DNA of 64,000 bases from positions 10,445,410-10,509,409 of the forward strand of contig OX638372.1 of NCBI GenBank assembly GCA_951812925.1, given 5' to 3'. The notes beneath the pieces are model-generated. The model saw nothing but the letters and a program-made list of their open reading frames with translations. It searched no databases and was not told the origin of the DNA. The stretch is from Calliopum simillimum (lineage: Eukaryota > Arthropoda > Insecta > Diptera > Lauxaniidae). Below, one piece after another: positions 29,401 through 39,660 of this stretch. Every line of letters begins with the position of its first letter. The stretch's first letter is position 1. A program made the translations under genes and the position numbers.

Positions 29401-31390
29401 ATTTAATTGGTTTCGTATTTGTTCTACAATTCTTTTCTACATAAGGGCCCAAGCATAAAGCTTCAGAATACTAATTAAGGTTTAGAATTATATATGCTTT
29501 TGTTAATCTACAGACATTACCAATTATACAAGATATTTACGTTTTAGATACATACATATGTAATAGCGTTATATTACTTAAAACTTAAAATTCTTAAAAG
29601 ATATTGCCAGTTTTTTGGTAAAAAATACCCGACAAAAAAGCATTTCTAACAATATACAAAAGTAACATTAAAATTTGATACAAGCACAAAATAAATAAAT
29701 AATTTTAGTCATAGTCACACACGCTAAATGCAACTCCATTCATTTGATTTAACTTGTAAGCATCGCGTTTGCCAAAACCGTTTAATAAAATGTCATACTT
29801 AAGGTAAAAGAGAGTAAACAATAAGAAACCTTTTCATTATTAGTATATTGTTTATATTAATAATTTTAAGATATGTAGCCAATTACTTCTAAAATGTGTC
29901 TTATAAATAAAAAAAAAAATTGTTAAATATTTGCTTAATTTTAAGAAAGCACAAACACTTAACATTAATTTTATTATTTTATGTATGCAGTTTGAGACTT
30001 ATAAGTTTATATATATAAAATATATTATATTTAAAGATAATCTAATTTATATTACAATATATTGATTTTTTAAAGGACATGTTTAAACCTTTCATGTTTA
30101 CAACTTAGAGTTAATTTGAAAGAATAAAAAATCTCCAGTTTAAATAAATGAATTTTGAATTTTTCTGTACAATGAAAAGTTAACATCTTCGGGAATAATG
30201 TGCACAAAAGTTTTGTTATGAAAATACTTTTTTTTTAGTATTTCACTCAAATATTGGCGAAGTGGAAAGAATACTCTCTCCCTCTTTATTACTCTTTTAC
30301 TTTTTACCAATTTTTAAACCATAAAAAATTTTTTTCATACATCGATAAATTTATTTTTTTATCTTATTCGGGGTAAATGTGCACCAAAGTTTTCTTATGA
30401 GAATATTTTCTGTTTTCGTTATTTTTCCCAAATACGGGTGGTGCAACGAAAAGAAAAAAACATTCAATCTCTTTGTATGTATGTATTCTCCTGTAACACC
30501 AATCCTTTGCTATGCGTTGTCACGAATTTCCCGATTCTTGGACTTGATTCCGTCCTGTTTGTTGTCTTACTTAGATTATAGCTTTGAAAAATTGATCTGC
30601 CCCAATGACACACAGCATTTAAAAGGTTACAAAATGTATGAATAATAAGTTTGACCAAATTGTGATTTAATTATTTGAAGTTGAGCTGTTTAATCATGTT
30701 AAAAATAAAAATTCTAAAAGTTATTTTAATTTTTATGTTAATTCTCCACTTACTCAGGAACAATTTATTTAAAAAACTCTCTAAAAAGGAACAATAAATT
30801 AGAAAATAATACAATAATTATTACTTAATACTACTCACCAAATGTCGGAGACATATAAAAGTTATCCACTACGGCTTGAGTGCAGTTTGCTGATAATCGT
30901 CATTTTTTTAATTAAAAATTTTATTTCTAAGGTCAAAAAATCAAAAAATCAAAAAATATCGCTCGGATCTAGTATAAGTTGACAACTTCTGGATGATTAT
31001 CAACAATATTTGCGTTATATGAAAGGTATTTTTACGGGCTGTTAATATGAAAATAATCATGGTATGACGATTTTTTCAAACAACCCAGTTTTAATAAGGT
31101 ATGATTCACTTGGACTATTTTCATAGAAAAACAATAAAATATCGTCCCTTAAAATAAAATCTAGCTAATACCCTCAAAATGGACAGCTTTAATTCTTCTT
31201 ACACCATGCATAGATCTTGCCATCCACTTGAAATTCGATTTTGAGTACCAAATTCTTAACCGCTTATCTTCTCTTCTTATATCTTCTCTTCTTATATCTT
31301 CTCTTCTTATAGGAGCTAAAATTGTATGTTTTTTTTTGTTTTTTCGTTTTTTTGTTTGTACTTATTTCTGTGCCAATATTTTTTCTCGAA
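29400..31390. other. AT-rich intergenic DNA
   Basis: No gene recognised. Two similar blocks at about 30185-30270 and 30365-30450 share GTGCAMMAAAGTTTTSTTATGARAATA. A short block near 30990-31045 (GACAACTTCTGGATGATT, then ATATGAAAGGTATTTTTACGGGCTG) resembles part of the 5640-6925 element. A triplicated TATCTTCTCTTCT run sits at about 31265-31310. Confidence 0.4.
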
Positions 31391-31399
31391 AACGGCTAC

Positions 31400-32490
31400 A
31401 GCGATTTTAATGAAACTTGGACTATTGTTAGATATTAGCAAACAATGAAGAATGAGCTAGGTTTGAACTTTGTAAATGCTCACCAGAGGGCGTGGCACTG
31501 CACTAAATTTTAAATTTGATTTGGTCATAACTCACAAACCATACAAGGTATTTGGACGAAATTTGGTGAGCGGCTACGGCTTAATATTGCCTTGTAACAG
31601 ACAAAAAGTGAGCGGGATCGAAGAAGTGCCACGCCCACTTTTCAGCCCTTGAAAATTTTGATTCAATATTACTCGGAAACGACTCCAACAATTTTTATGA
31701 AAATTTACGAGATATTACCTCTGAATACAAGGATTTATATGTGATACGCTGTTATATTGGGAAAACTCGTTGAAGGGCGTGGCACCGCCCACAAAAATAT
31801 AAAACGGTATAAAAAGAGAACCAATAAAGCAAACATTCTAAAATTAACTGTGAGGAGCCTAATTTCAATAGGGCACCTCTGATTTGAAAATGGGCGAAAT
31901 GTCGCCATTGCGCGTGGAACCTCCCATTCAAGCAAAATATGTTAAATGCTATTTCTCGCAAATGTTACAAGATATTTTAATGAAATTTGGTATGTAGGTA
32001 CTACTTATCAATGCCTTGTAATAACCGAAAAGTGGGAGGTATCTAAGAAGTGCCACGCCCCTTTTTTAACCATTGAAAATTTTAATTCAATATTACTCGA
32101 AAACGAATTCAACAATTTTAATGAAAATTTAAAATATTTTCCCCTGAAAACATGTATTAATATGTGATATGCCGTTATATTAGGAAAACTCGTTGGAGGG
32201 CGTGGCACCGCCCACAAAAATTTAATACGCTATAAAAAGAAAACTACTAAAGCAATCTTTCTGAATTAAAGTGTAGGGAATTTTCTTTTTATGAGGCACC
32301 TGCGAGCTGAAAGTGGGCAAAATATCGCAAGTGGGCGTGGAACCTCCCACACAAGTAAATCAAATTAAATGCTATTTAACGCAAATGGTACAACATATTT
32401 TGATGAAATTTGGTATGCGGATCTGGATCACGAGTATCTAAAGCATAACGAAAAGTGGGCTTTGTTCAATAATTGCGACGCCCACTTTTT
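31400..32490. repeat. Tandem ~424-bp repeat marked by GGGCGTGGCACCGCCCAC
   Basis: The motifs AAGAAGTGCCACGCCC (about 31624 and 32047) and GGGCGTGGCACCGCCCACAAAAAT (about 31774 and 32198) recur at a spacing near 424 bp. So do ATTCAATATTACTCG, TATATGTGATAYGC and GTGGAACCTCCCA, giving two clear units plus partial ones at both edges. Single copies of the motif occur near 103 and a related one near 46396. The open frames inside are repeat artefacts. Confidence 0.8.
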
Positions 32491-32949
32491 TCCAAAATAA
32501 AAATTTTAGTTAATAACTCATGCACAAAAAAAAACTGGAATGAACTTTCCGAGGCATGATAATACGATATTTAGCCCCCATACAAGAGACGAAATATTTT
32601 GGGTACGTGGCGTATCCCATTTATTTATTTTAAGTCATTCTATTTCTCTTAAAAAATTTGGAGTTCTTGATATTTTTCTATACCATTCGATATTTTCCGA
32701 GTTTTTTCTTATTATTTTTCTCATCGGTTAATTTATGATTTTGAAAGCATTGGAGGTGAAAAGGTACGAGTTTCATAACAAAAAATAGCTATGAATAAAA
32801 ACATCGACTAAAATAATAAGATCAGATTGTTGACCGAGCAGGGATCGGTCTCCAGGTACTTGCGGTTAAAGTTAACTTTGTTAACTTACATAAAAAAACA
32901 TTTAAATTAAAACAAAAATATCGATTTTAATTTATACTGAAGCACATTT

Positions 32950-33540
32950 TTATTTCTTCTTTTTAAGTTTTGGATTAACCACACCATAGTGATGCGCAAT
33001 GCTGGCTACCGGTGCTCGCTTCTTCTGTTGTTTCTCCAATTTTGTTTTACTCTTGCATTTAACCGATGCAGCACCTGTTTGATTTTTTCCCAACTGATGA
33101 AATTTTTTGCGTTCTTCACGTATGGTTTTAAGACGTTTACGTTCATCCAATAGTTCTTTGTAATTTTTATATGGTTTCTTCGGTGGTTTAGCGCCCAGCT
33201 TAACAGCTTGAAAAATTTGCATCTTCCGCTTGTTTTTCACGGTACGTTGATTGTTCATAGCAAAATTAAGCACCTCATGACGTGCTTTTTTTATATCGAA
33301 TTCTGGTGTTTCGTTTTTGTCCTGCTGTATTGAATCTTTTTCTATTGTATGCGATTTTCTCAATAACGACCCATCGTCTGATCTGGATTTTATATGGGAT
33401 TTTGGTTCTTCAAAAACTATTGCATGGAACACATTGGTTGTATTAGTTTTATGCTGCACCAACGAAGCGCGCGTTATAACGGGTTGAAATGCTGATCCTG
33501 AATCCATTTTCATACTTATTCTTTCCAAGTTCAAATTCAA
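32950..33540 (-). CDS. DUF4602 / C1orf131-like nucleolar protein
   Basis: A single-exon frame of 196 aa; later in-frame Met residues at 10 and 12 are alternative starts. The N-terminal half is polar and poorly conserved in appearance. The C-terminal half is strongly basic and contains FDIKKARHEV, then MQIFQAVKLGAKPPKKPYKN, then YKELLDERKR, ending in a Lys cluster. The KKAR..LGAKPPKKxYxNYK signature is that of the DUF4602 family (human C1orf131), reported as a component of the small-subunit processome in ribosome biogenesis. The role here is inferred from the family only. The upstream neighbour Got1 is divergent, about 2 kb away. No signal peptide or membrane segment. Confidence 0.8.
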   Translation of the reverse strand: MNLNLERISMKMDSGSAFQPVITRASLVQHKTNTTNVFHAIVFEEPKSHIKSRSDDGSLLRKSHTIEKDSIQQDKNETPEFDIKKARHEVLNFAMNNQRTVKNKRKMQIFQAVKLGAKPPKKPYKNYKELLDERKRLKTIREERKKFHQLGKNQTGAASVKCKSKTKLEKQQKKRAPVASIAHHYGVVNPKLKKKK

Positions 33541-33737
33541 TTTATAAATAAATAAATTTTTAAATACATGTGCCTTCCAAGCAAAATCAAAATAAACAAT
33601 TTATAGTGTGTCCATCCATAGTTGCCAGACTTTTTTTTAACTGTCAATTCTCAAACTCTTTCAACTAGAAAACTTGTGAATTTTAAAAATGATGTTCAAC
33701 GTCTTTAGTTGTAGAAAGAAAAATTACTAAATAATCT

Positions 33738-34106
33738 GGCCTGTTCTGTAATTCGTGTAGTTTCAATTACTTTTCATTGAGGAGGCTTTTTAATGAAAAT
33801 GGTGAGTCACACGATAAAAAGTATCAAAATCTTTTTTGCGGAGATTTACAAATAATGTTGATTTGCGTTAACGAAAAAGTATCCGTTTAGGAACTATTCT
33901 TAAAAAACTGCAAAAAGTCGAAAAATTCGACATTATTGGATATTTCCGAAATAGTTACTTTTTCGTAAATACTAATCAATATTATTTGTAGGACATGTAA
34001 CTCTCCACAAAAAAGATTCTGATTCTTTTCATCGTGACTCACCACTTTCATCAAAAAGCCTTCTAAAGGAAAAGTAATTGAAGCCACGCGGATTACGGAA
34101 CAGGGC
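33738..34106. mobile_element. Palindromic element with ~130-bp inverted arms
   Basis: The left arm (CTGTTCTGTAATTCGTGTAG, TTTCAATTACTTTTC, GGCTTTTTAATGAAAATGGTGAGTCAC, CTTTTTTGCGGAG) recurs in inverse order and complement from about 33985 to 34106 with scattered mismatches. Central blocks also mirror (ACGAAAAAGTA / TACTTTTTCGT), so nearly the whole 369 bp can fold back. No TSD was identified and there is no coding frame. Confidence 0.75.
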
Positions 34107-34329
34107 TGAATGTCTGCTTTGTATTCGCTTATAATAACGAACCTTAACATTTGTTTCAATTCCTACACAAAAAGAATAGAGAAGCAGCAAAGCAGTTTTA
34201 TAACTCTTCTGAAAAGTTGCAAATTTTGAATTAGGTGGTGTTGTCAAAAAGCCACAGATATGCTTATTTTTTGTCAGGTTTATGTTTGTCATGCCAATAA
34301 GAGTTTGACTATCGTGGATCCTTAATTTG

Positions 34330-34895
34330 ATTGCGTTTTTTTTTTTTATTAATCAAGCTTCGTTTTCAAGATATCGAGGATGAAAGAATACTGTAATACT
34401 GAAGAAATTTCAATAAAAGTTTGATTTGCCACATTAATACAACACAAATCCTCCTTTGTTTTTAATGTATAGAATTTTTTTGGGAGGAAGTTCAGCTGTC
34501 GGTTTTTTTTTTTGTATTCCTTAAGTCTCGATATCTCCAAGACGAAGAGCGATATTATAAAATTTTTTCGAAGTTTTTCGGCTTATTTTGTGTAGTCTTA
34601 TTTGAAAAGGTTGAAAAATCTAACTTTTCTTGACAATTTTCCAAAGTTCTCGTAATTTTAAGGTCTCGATATTTCAGAAACGAAGCAAAATATCGGAAAT
34701 TTTATTTATTAATTTCGACTTACTTTACGAAGCGAGATAACAAGAAATTTATTACTTCAAGTCGGCTTATAAAAAACATCTTCAAATCGAGGGGCACGGA
34801 AATCGAAATATCCGCGTCAAACCTTGTGATAACGTTGACTGACCATTTTAGTTGGGAATTGTTTTGAATTAATGTCCCACGGTTGCAAATCAAGA
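34330..34895. other. AT-rich intergenic DNA with degenerate repeats
   Basis: Phrases such as CGATATYTCNRAAACGAAGC recur at about 34360, 34525, 34670 and again at 42810-42845. This suggests an old dispersed repeat. No gene recognised. Confidence 0.4.
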
Positions 34896-34902
34896 AAATC
34901 GG

Positions 34903-35034
34903 GTTGTCAGTTTGTTCTTAAAGTGTTGTCAGTTTGTACATAAAGTGCTGTCAGTTTTTTCTTAAAGTGTTGTCAGTTTGTACAAAAAGTGCTGTCAGTT
35001 TGTACATAAAGCGCTGTCAGTTTGTTCATAACAC
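34903..35034. repeat. 22-bp minisatellite, six units
   Basis: Six contiguous 22-bp units of consensus GYTGTCAGTTTGTWCATAAAGT, each differing at one to four positions. There are no spacers between units, so it is not a CRISPR array. It lies about 470 bp upstream of the Got1 start codon. Confidence 0.9.
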
Positions 35035-35501
35035 GTTGACATGTTAAATATGTGGAGAATTTTACTAACAGTTGGTCTTTATCGATTTTTTAATGCACAT
35101 TTATTTTGATTTTAATGCAAGAAATAATAGCGGTATTTTTGTGAAAAGTTTGTGCACATTCTGATAAACGTACTGGAAAGAAACAACAAATATGCTTAAC
35201 TTGACATAGATAAATTTGCGAGTTTAATTTTTAAGCACGACGTAGATCTTGTGATGCTTGAACAAATTGAACGCCAAGTATGCTCAACACTTTATTTTGT
35301 TGTTTTAGCTGATATTTGAAACGGCAGCACTGATAGAACGTCAAATAAAGTTGATTCCAAAAACAGCTGTTTTATGACAACTTAAAAAAAAAAAGTTTAC
35401 GTGGAGATTTACAAATCTTCACATATTTTAGTTAATCATAAAATTAGTAGAGTGAACTCTACATTAAATTAAATAAAAGTAAACAAACTATAATAAATAT
35501 T

Positions 35502-38500
35502 ATGATTGAAATTACAGATTTACAAAGTAAGCTCAAAAATTAAGGGACTAATATATATAACCTAAATCAAATTCGAGATTTGTGATCCATTTCATAAAGT
35601 CATGTTTTTCTTTGTTTATTGTGTTATACGTGTATTTATTGCCTAATTTGTATTTTTAGAAATTGGCATTGGTCTGGCAGGATTTGGGGTATCGTTTTTA
35701 TTTTTAGGAGTCTTGTTCCTTTTTGATAAGGGGCTATTAGCTATTGGAAACGTAAGTTTTTATAGTTGGGTGTTCAATCTAAATTTTTTATATATTTGAT
35801 TTTTTGTACCATTTCCTAACAGCTATTATTCCTCTGTGGATTAGGATGTGTGATCGGTGTGGAACGGACGTTTCGTTTCTTTTTCCAGCGACATAAAATA
35901 AAAGGCACCGTTTGTTTTTTTGGCGGTATCTGTGTGGTGTTACTTGGTTTTCCAATAATTGGGATGGTAATTGAATCGTATGGTTTCTTTGTACTATTTA
36001 GGTAAAATTACGAGTTTGCTCCTGTTTTGTGTAGATTTAAAAATTAATTGCTTTTTGTACTTGTTTTGCAGTGGATTTTTCCCAGTGGCCATTAACTTCT
36101 TGGGTCGCGTGCCTGTGCTAGGTTCAATCTTAAATACTACAGTAATGCAAAAGGTAAGCTCAACACTTTTATTAGTTTAGAAAAGACAATGATTGACTAA
36201 TTTTATCAAGAGCTTAGCTTATTGATCTGAAACCTTGATATTAGGATCTTACTTAAAAAGTTAGTTAAAAATTATTGGGTATGGCTTACTGTGTATGTAC
36301 AAGAAAGATACAACTTTCAAGGTAATGAATCAGACAGAGCTAGAGGTTAAACGCTGTTCCTCAGTCTTTTGTTATTACGGCATCATAAAGTTATTTTTCT
36401 TCCTTTAAGTAACAACTGAACCTTCAAAAATATAATTCATATGTGCTTCGTAAATAAATATTTAAATGCATATTAACAAAAGTTACTTGAACGTGGCATC
36501 GACGGATATACTGTAATAATGCGTATCTAAAGCAGGGCATACATTAGTGATTTGTTCGTCTGATTTGTTGGTGTTGGGGTTAAAATCAGCAGTGTATGGG
36601 CATGTTCGCCAACATGTTGTTGGTTTACGAAATATTTTGTAAACCGTGAACATGCTGCCCAACATGTTGGTAATGTATGGCGAAGTTTAAGTAATTAATA
36701 AGTTTTAATTTCCAATACTAAAAAAAATAAAATGAAATTGCAAAATTGCATTTTTTTTTTTTTTTTCTTTCTTTGTTTTGAGAATGAAATATTAAGGGTT
36801 TTGACAAACCTGTAACACTCGTAAAATCTGTTAAAATCAATAAAAATTTTTGCTTTGAGGGTTTGCACGTCTCGTCGAATACCCTTATTGTAATGATTTA
36901 AGTTGTTCATAGTGTTATCAGTCTGTACTGCTTTTGAGATATTTGATAAATTCGATTTTCAACAATTCATTCCTCAAATCAAAAAGTGAAATTTGTTCAG
37001 TTGGAACACTTGGAAATGTCTTAACGTATGAACAGTTTTACTCAAACCATTACAATTCGAAAATCTTTACAAGGAGCCATACCTCTAGAAAATTTATTTA
37101 TTTAATGATTTAATCAACACGAAATCTATACAAGGGCCATACATTGATAGGAGATTTGTTATTTATTTATTAATTAAGCCTATGAATAACAATTCTTACA
37201 GACTAGACCAGAAAGTTTAACAAAAAAGATATCACAAAATATTATTTAAAACAGTCTTTAAATAAATTATGTTAATACTAAAATATTCGCGTTAACACCA
37301 TAAAGAAAATTAGCAGCTCTTGTTAATGGAGCATTTAAAGCATAATTAGCGCGCATCACATCCAAATAAAACATGACATTAAAATTAATCAGACCAAGCA
37401 GTTCTGGATGAACAGCACTTGAGATAATGTTAAGTAAAAATAAAGCTGAAAAGACATCTCCTTCTATACCCAGGAATAAACGACGAGAATTATACTGTGG
37501 CAATTCTTTTACAATGTTTATGAATTAAAGATAACACTTAGTAAAAGATTTTTTTAATCATTCAATCCTTAACTTATGCAATTGATAACATGGATTCCAA
37601 ATGGTTGATGCATATTCGCAAATAAAGATTTATAGGTATAAGGATAACTAAAACTTGACTACTGCGCTTAATAAACGCTTGCACTTATGCTTTAGGAATA
37701 ATATATTCTAAATGAATGAAACAAGAATTAAAAACAGCTGAGTTCTATTCGACACGGAGAACTACATAGACACAGAGCGATGATTTGTATTGCACCATAA
37801 ATATAACTTATCAAGATTACTCTGAAAAATATCAATTTCAGATGGATTATCAATTTTCATTAAGATTTTAAAATCATCGGTGTACAGTACCTTGAAATGA
37901 TACATGTTAAGTACATAATTGTAATTTGATACAGCCTTAAAAAAAGACTTTATTGTTATGGATCTTCTTTCAGAGCTTGTGATATTCCGTTTACATATGC
38001 TACAAACTATTTAACACATATTTGCACATTACTCAAAGTTTTGTTCCTTTTAGTTTAGTATATATTGAATTTTATTTAAATTTGGTATTTTTACAACTAA
38101 TTAGAAGTCACATTTTCAACTAAAAGAAACATTTACGCTCCTTAATGATTCTTGTTCCAGTCCTCGCGCTCTTCACGTTCCTTTACGACTTCCTTAAGAT
38201 ATGGTTCTAGGTACTTAACATCTTCTTCGTATTTTGTCCACTGTTCCTTTGGCAAAATTGTCTTAGTCATGGACAAGTGTAAAGCGCGCATAATACGATA
38301 ATTTCTTTCATCGTATAGTTTTCGAGGCAAACGCCTGACGGCCTCCTTCACATCATCGTTTTCATAAAGCACGTCATCACGATGTAGACCTGGAAATTTT
38401 TTGAATGCTTGAAATAATGAAATAGTTATTAATTGAGGCCACTTACCATATTGGTTGAATCCTGACATGCTGTAAGCCCATTTTCCTAAGCTTGCTATAA

Positions 38501-39280
38501 AAAAAGCGATAAAATGTATATTATTTTGCATGTAATGTTTTGCTGAAGGATTTTACGTAATCAATTTATGGCAAAATTCAACTTGGGATTTTTCATGATT
38601 TTTAAAATATTTATCGTTTAGGATTTTAATTACAACTTACAAAAGACCAAGGGACCCTTTCTAGCGATGTAGGCTGACATTTTTGTTGGATTAATAAATT
38701 CACACAAAATTTATCGCGGACAAAATTGAAAAATTCACCAAAGAATTTTCGATTTTCACGCTATTCCTTTATAAAAGAAAGTGGAATGGAAAAATGTCAA
38801 AATATTGACAGTTTGAATTATAGACAATGAAAGTTAGTGATGCCACCCAATTGTTTTTCATATTACTGTATGACATTAACACGTTAAGGCCTATGTCGGA
38901 GATATAAATTAAGAAATCTAAATTTAAGTTTTCGGGTTTCTTGGAAAATTTTTATTACAAGTAATAATTTTTGTCTAAGAATGAAGTACATAAAATGAGG
39001 ACAATTTTTCTGCCTAAAAAATTTAATTGATGTTTAATTTTTATTCACATTTAGCACCTAGTCCAAAGAGCCCAAAAGTTAATTTCTTGTGCATCTCGTT
39101 AGATTATAGTATACGTCTCTGACCACATGTAATCCGAGGGGAGCTTGCCCCGAACTTACATCGCCTAGTTTTTATGAATATGTTAAGAAACCAAATTATG
39201 GAGAACTTATTGACATTTTTTTCTTACACTTACAGCTTACTCAAAAACTTGGAGGTGATACGAATCGAACGACGGTATAG
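35502..39280 (+). CDS. GOLT1: Vesicle transport protein GOT1/GOLT1, five coding exons
   Basis: Exons: 35502-35526, 35660-35751, 35823-36001, 36072-36153, 39236-39280. Junctions are GT..AG and in phase, giving 140 aa. The protein is a small tetraspanning Golgi/ER membrane protein needed for ER-Golgi vesicle fusion. It shows the four hydrophobic segments: [20 protein letters not shown]; then [12 protein letters not shown] before [15 protein letters not shown]; then [19 protein letters not shown]; then [23 protein letters not shown] and the tail [12 protein letters not shown] follow. Length equals the human paralogues (about 138 aa). The last intron, about 3.1 kb, contains the complex III subunit gene on the opposite strand. 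It converges on PIG-Q, whose stop lies 380 bp away. Confidence 0.94.
36154..38135 (+). other. Got1 intron 4, 5' part: unassigned AT-rich sequence
   Basis: Apart from the nested gene further on, no coding frame is supported. A possible small inverted-repeat element lies at about 36537-36682, with GGCATACATTA on the left and TAATGTATGGC on the right. Related GGGCCATACATTGATAGG and GGAGCCATACCTC pieces are near 37075-37150. Confidence 0.4.
38142..38680 (-). CDS. UQCR-14: Cytochrome b-c1 complex 14 kDa subunit (UQCRB/QCR7), nested antisense in Got1
   Basis: Exons (minus): 38680-38641, 38494-38447, 38389-38142. They give 111 aa, the usual length of this subunit. It binds close to cytochrome b on the matrix side of mitochondrial complex III. 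The start [13 protein letters not shown] is followed by [20 protein letters not shown]. Then come [20 protein letters not shown], the diagnostic [14 protein letters not shown] and a charged C-terminus [12 protein letters not shown]. The introns are very short: 146 bp and 57 bp. The second is easily read through because it stays open, producing a false longer frame. The entire gene lies within Got1 intron 4 on the other strand. AATAAA is at 38076-38071 on the minus strand. Confidence 0.95.
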
Positions 39281-39660
39281 TAATCAGTCATCTATGGATG
39301 CATTTTATATTTAGTTTATTTCTACAAAGAACAAATCAAAACTCAATTTTTTCCCCAATTCCAAAAACGTTTCTGTGTTTAATAAAATAGTAAGTTAAGA
39401 ATTTTCAAATAATTTATTGTTTTTGTCGCTTTCTTAAAAAAAAAAAAAAACAAAACAAATCATTTAAAAAAGCAATATTAAAATGCATGCAGACTTATGT
39501 ATAAACTATGGAATAGAATATTTGAGGTGTATGGCAACAAAGGTGACAATCTCCACTTTTTCATGAACGTGTCTGATGCTTCGCTGAAAATACATGAAAA
39601 AATTAGAGATTATCACCTATATTTCTATATCCCTCATTGTTTAAAATAAGCTTTTAAGTT

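Noticed and set aside
34903..35034. CRISPR array
   Set aside because: The 22-bp units are head to tail without unique spacers, and this is a eukaryotic genome.
38142..38531. A 129-aa intronless form of the complex III subunit
   Set aside because: It reads through the 57-bp intron and begins inside intron 1. The spliced 111-aa form matches the family.
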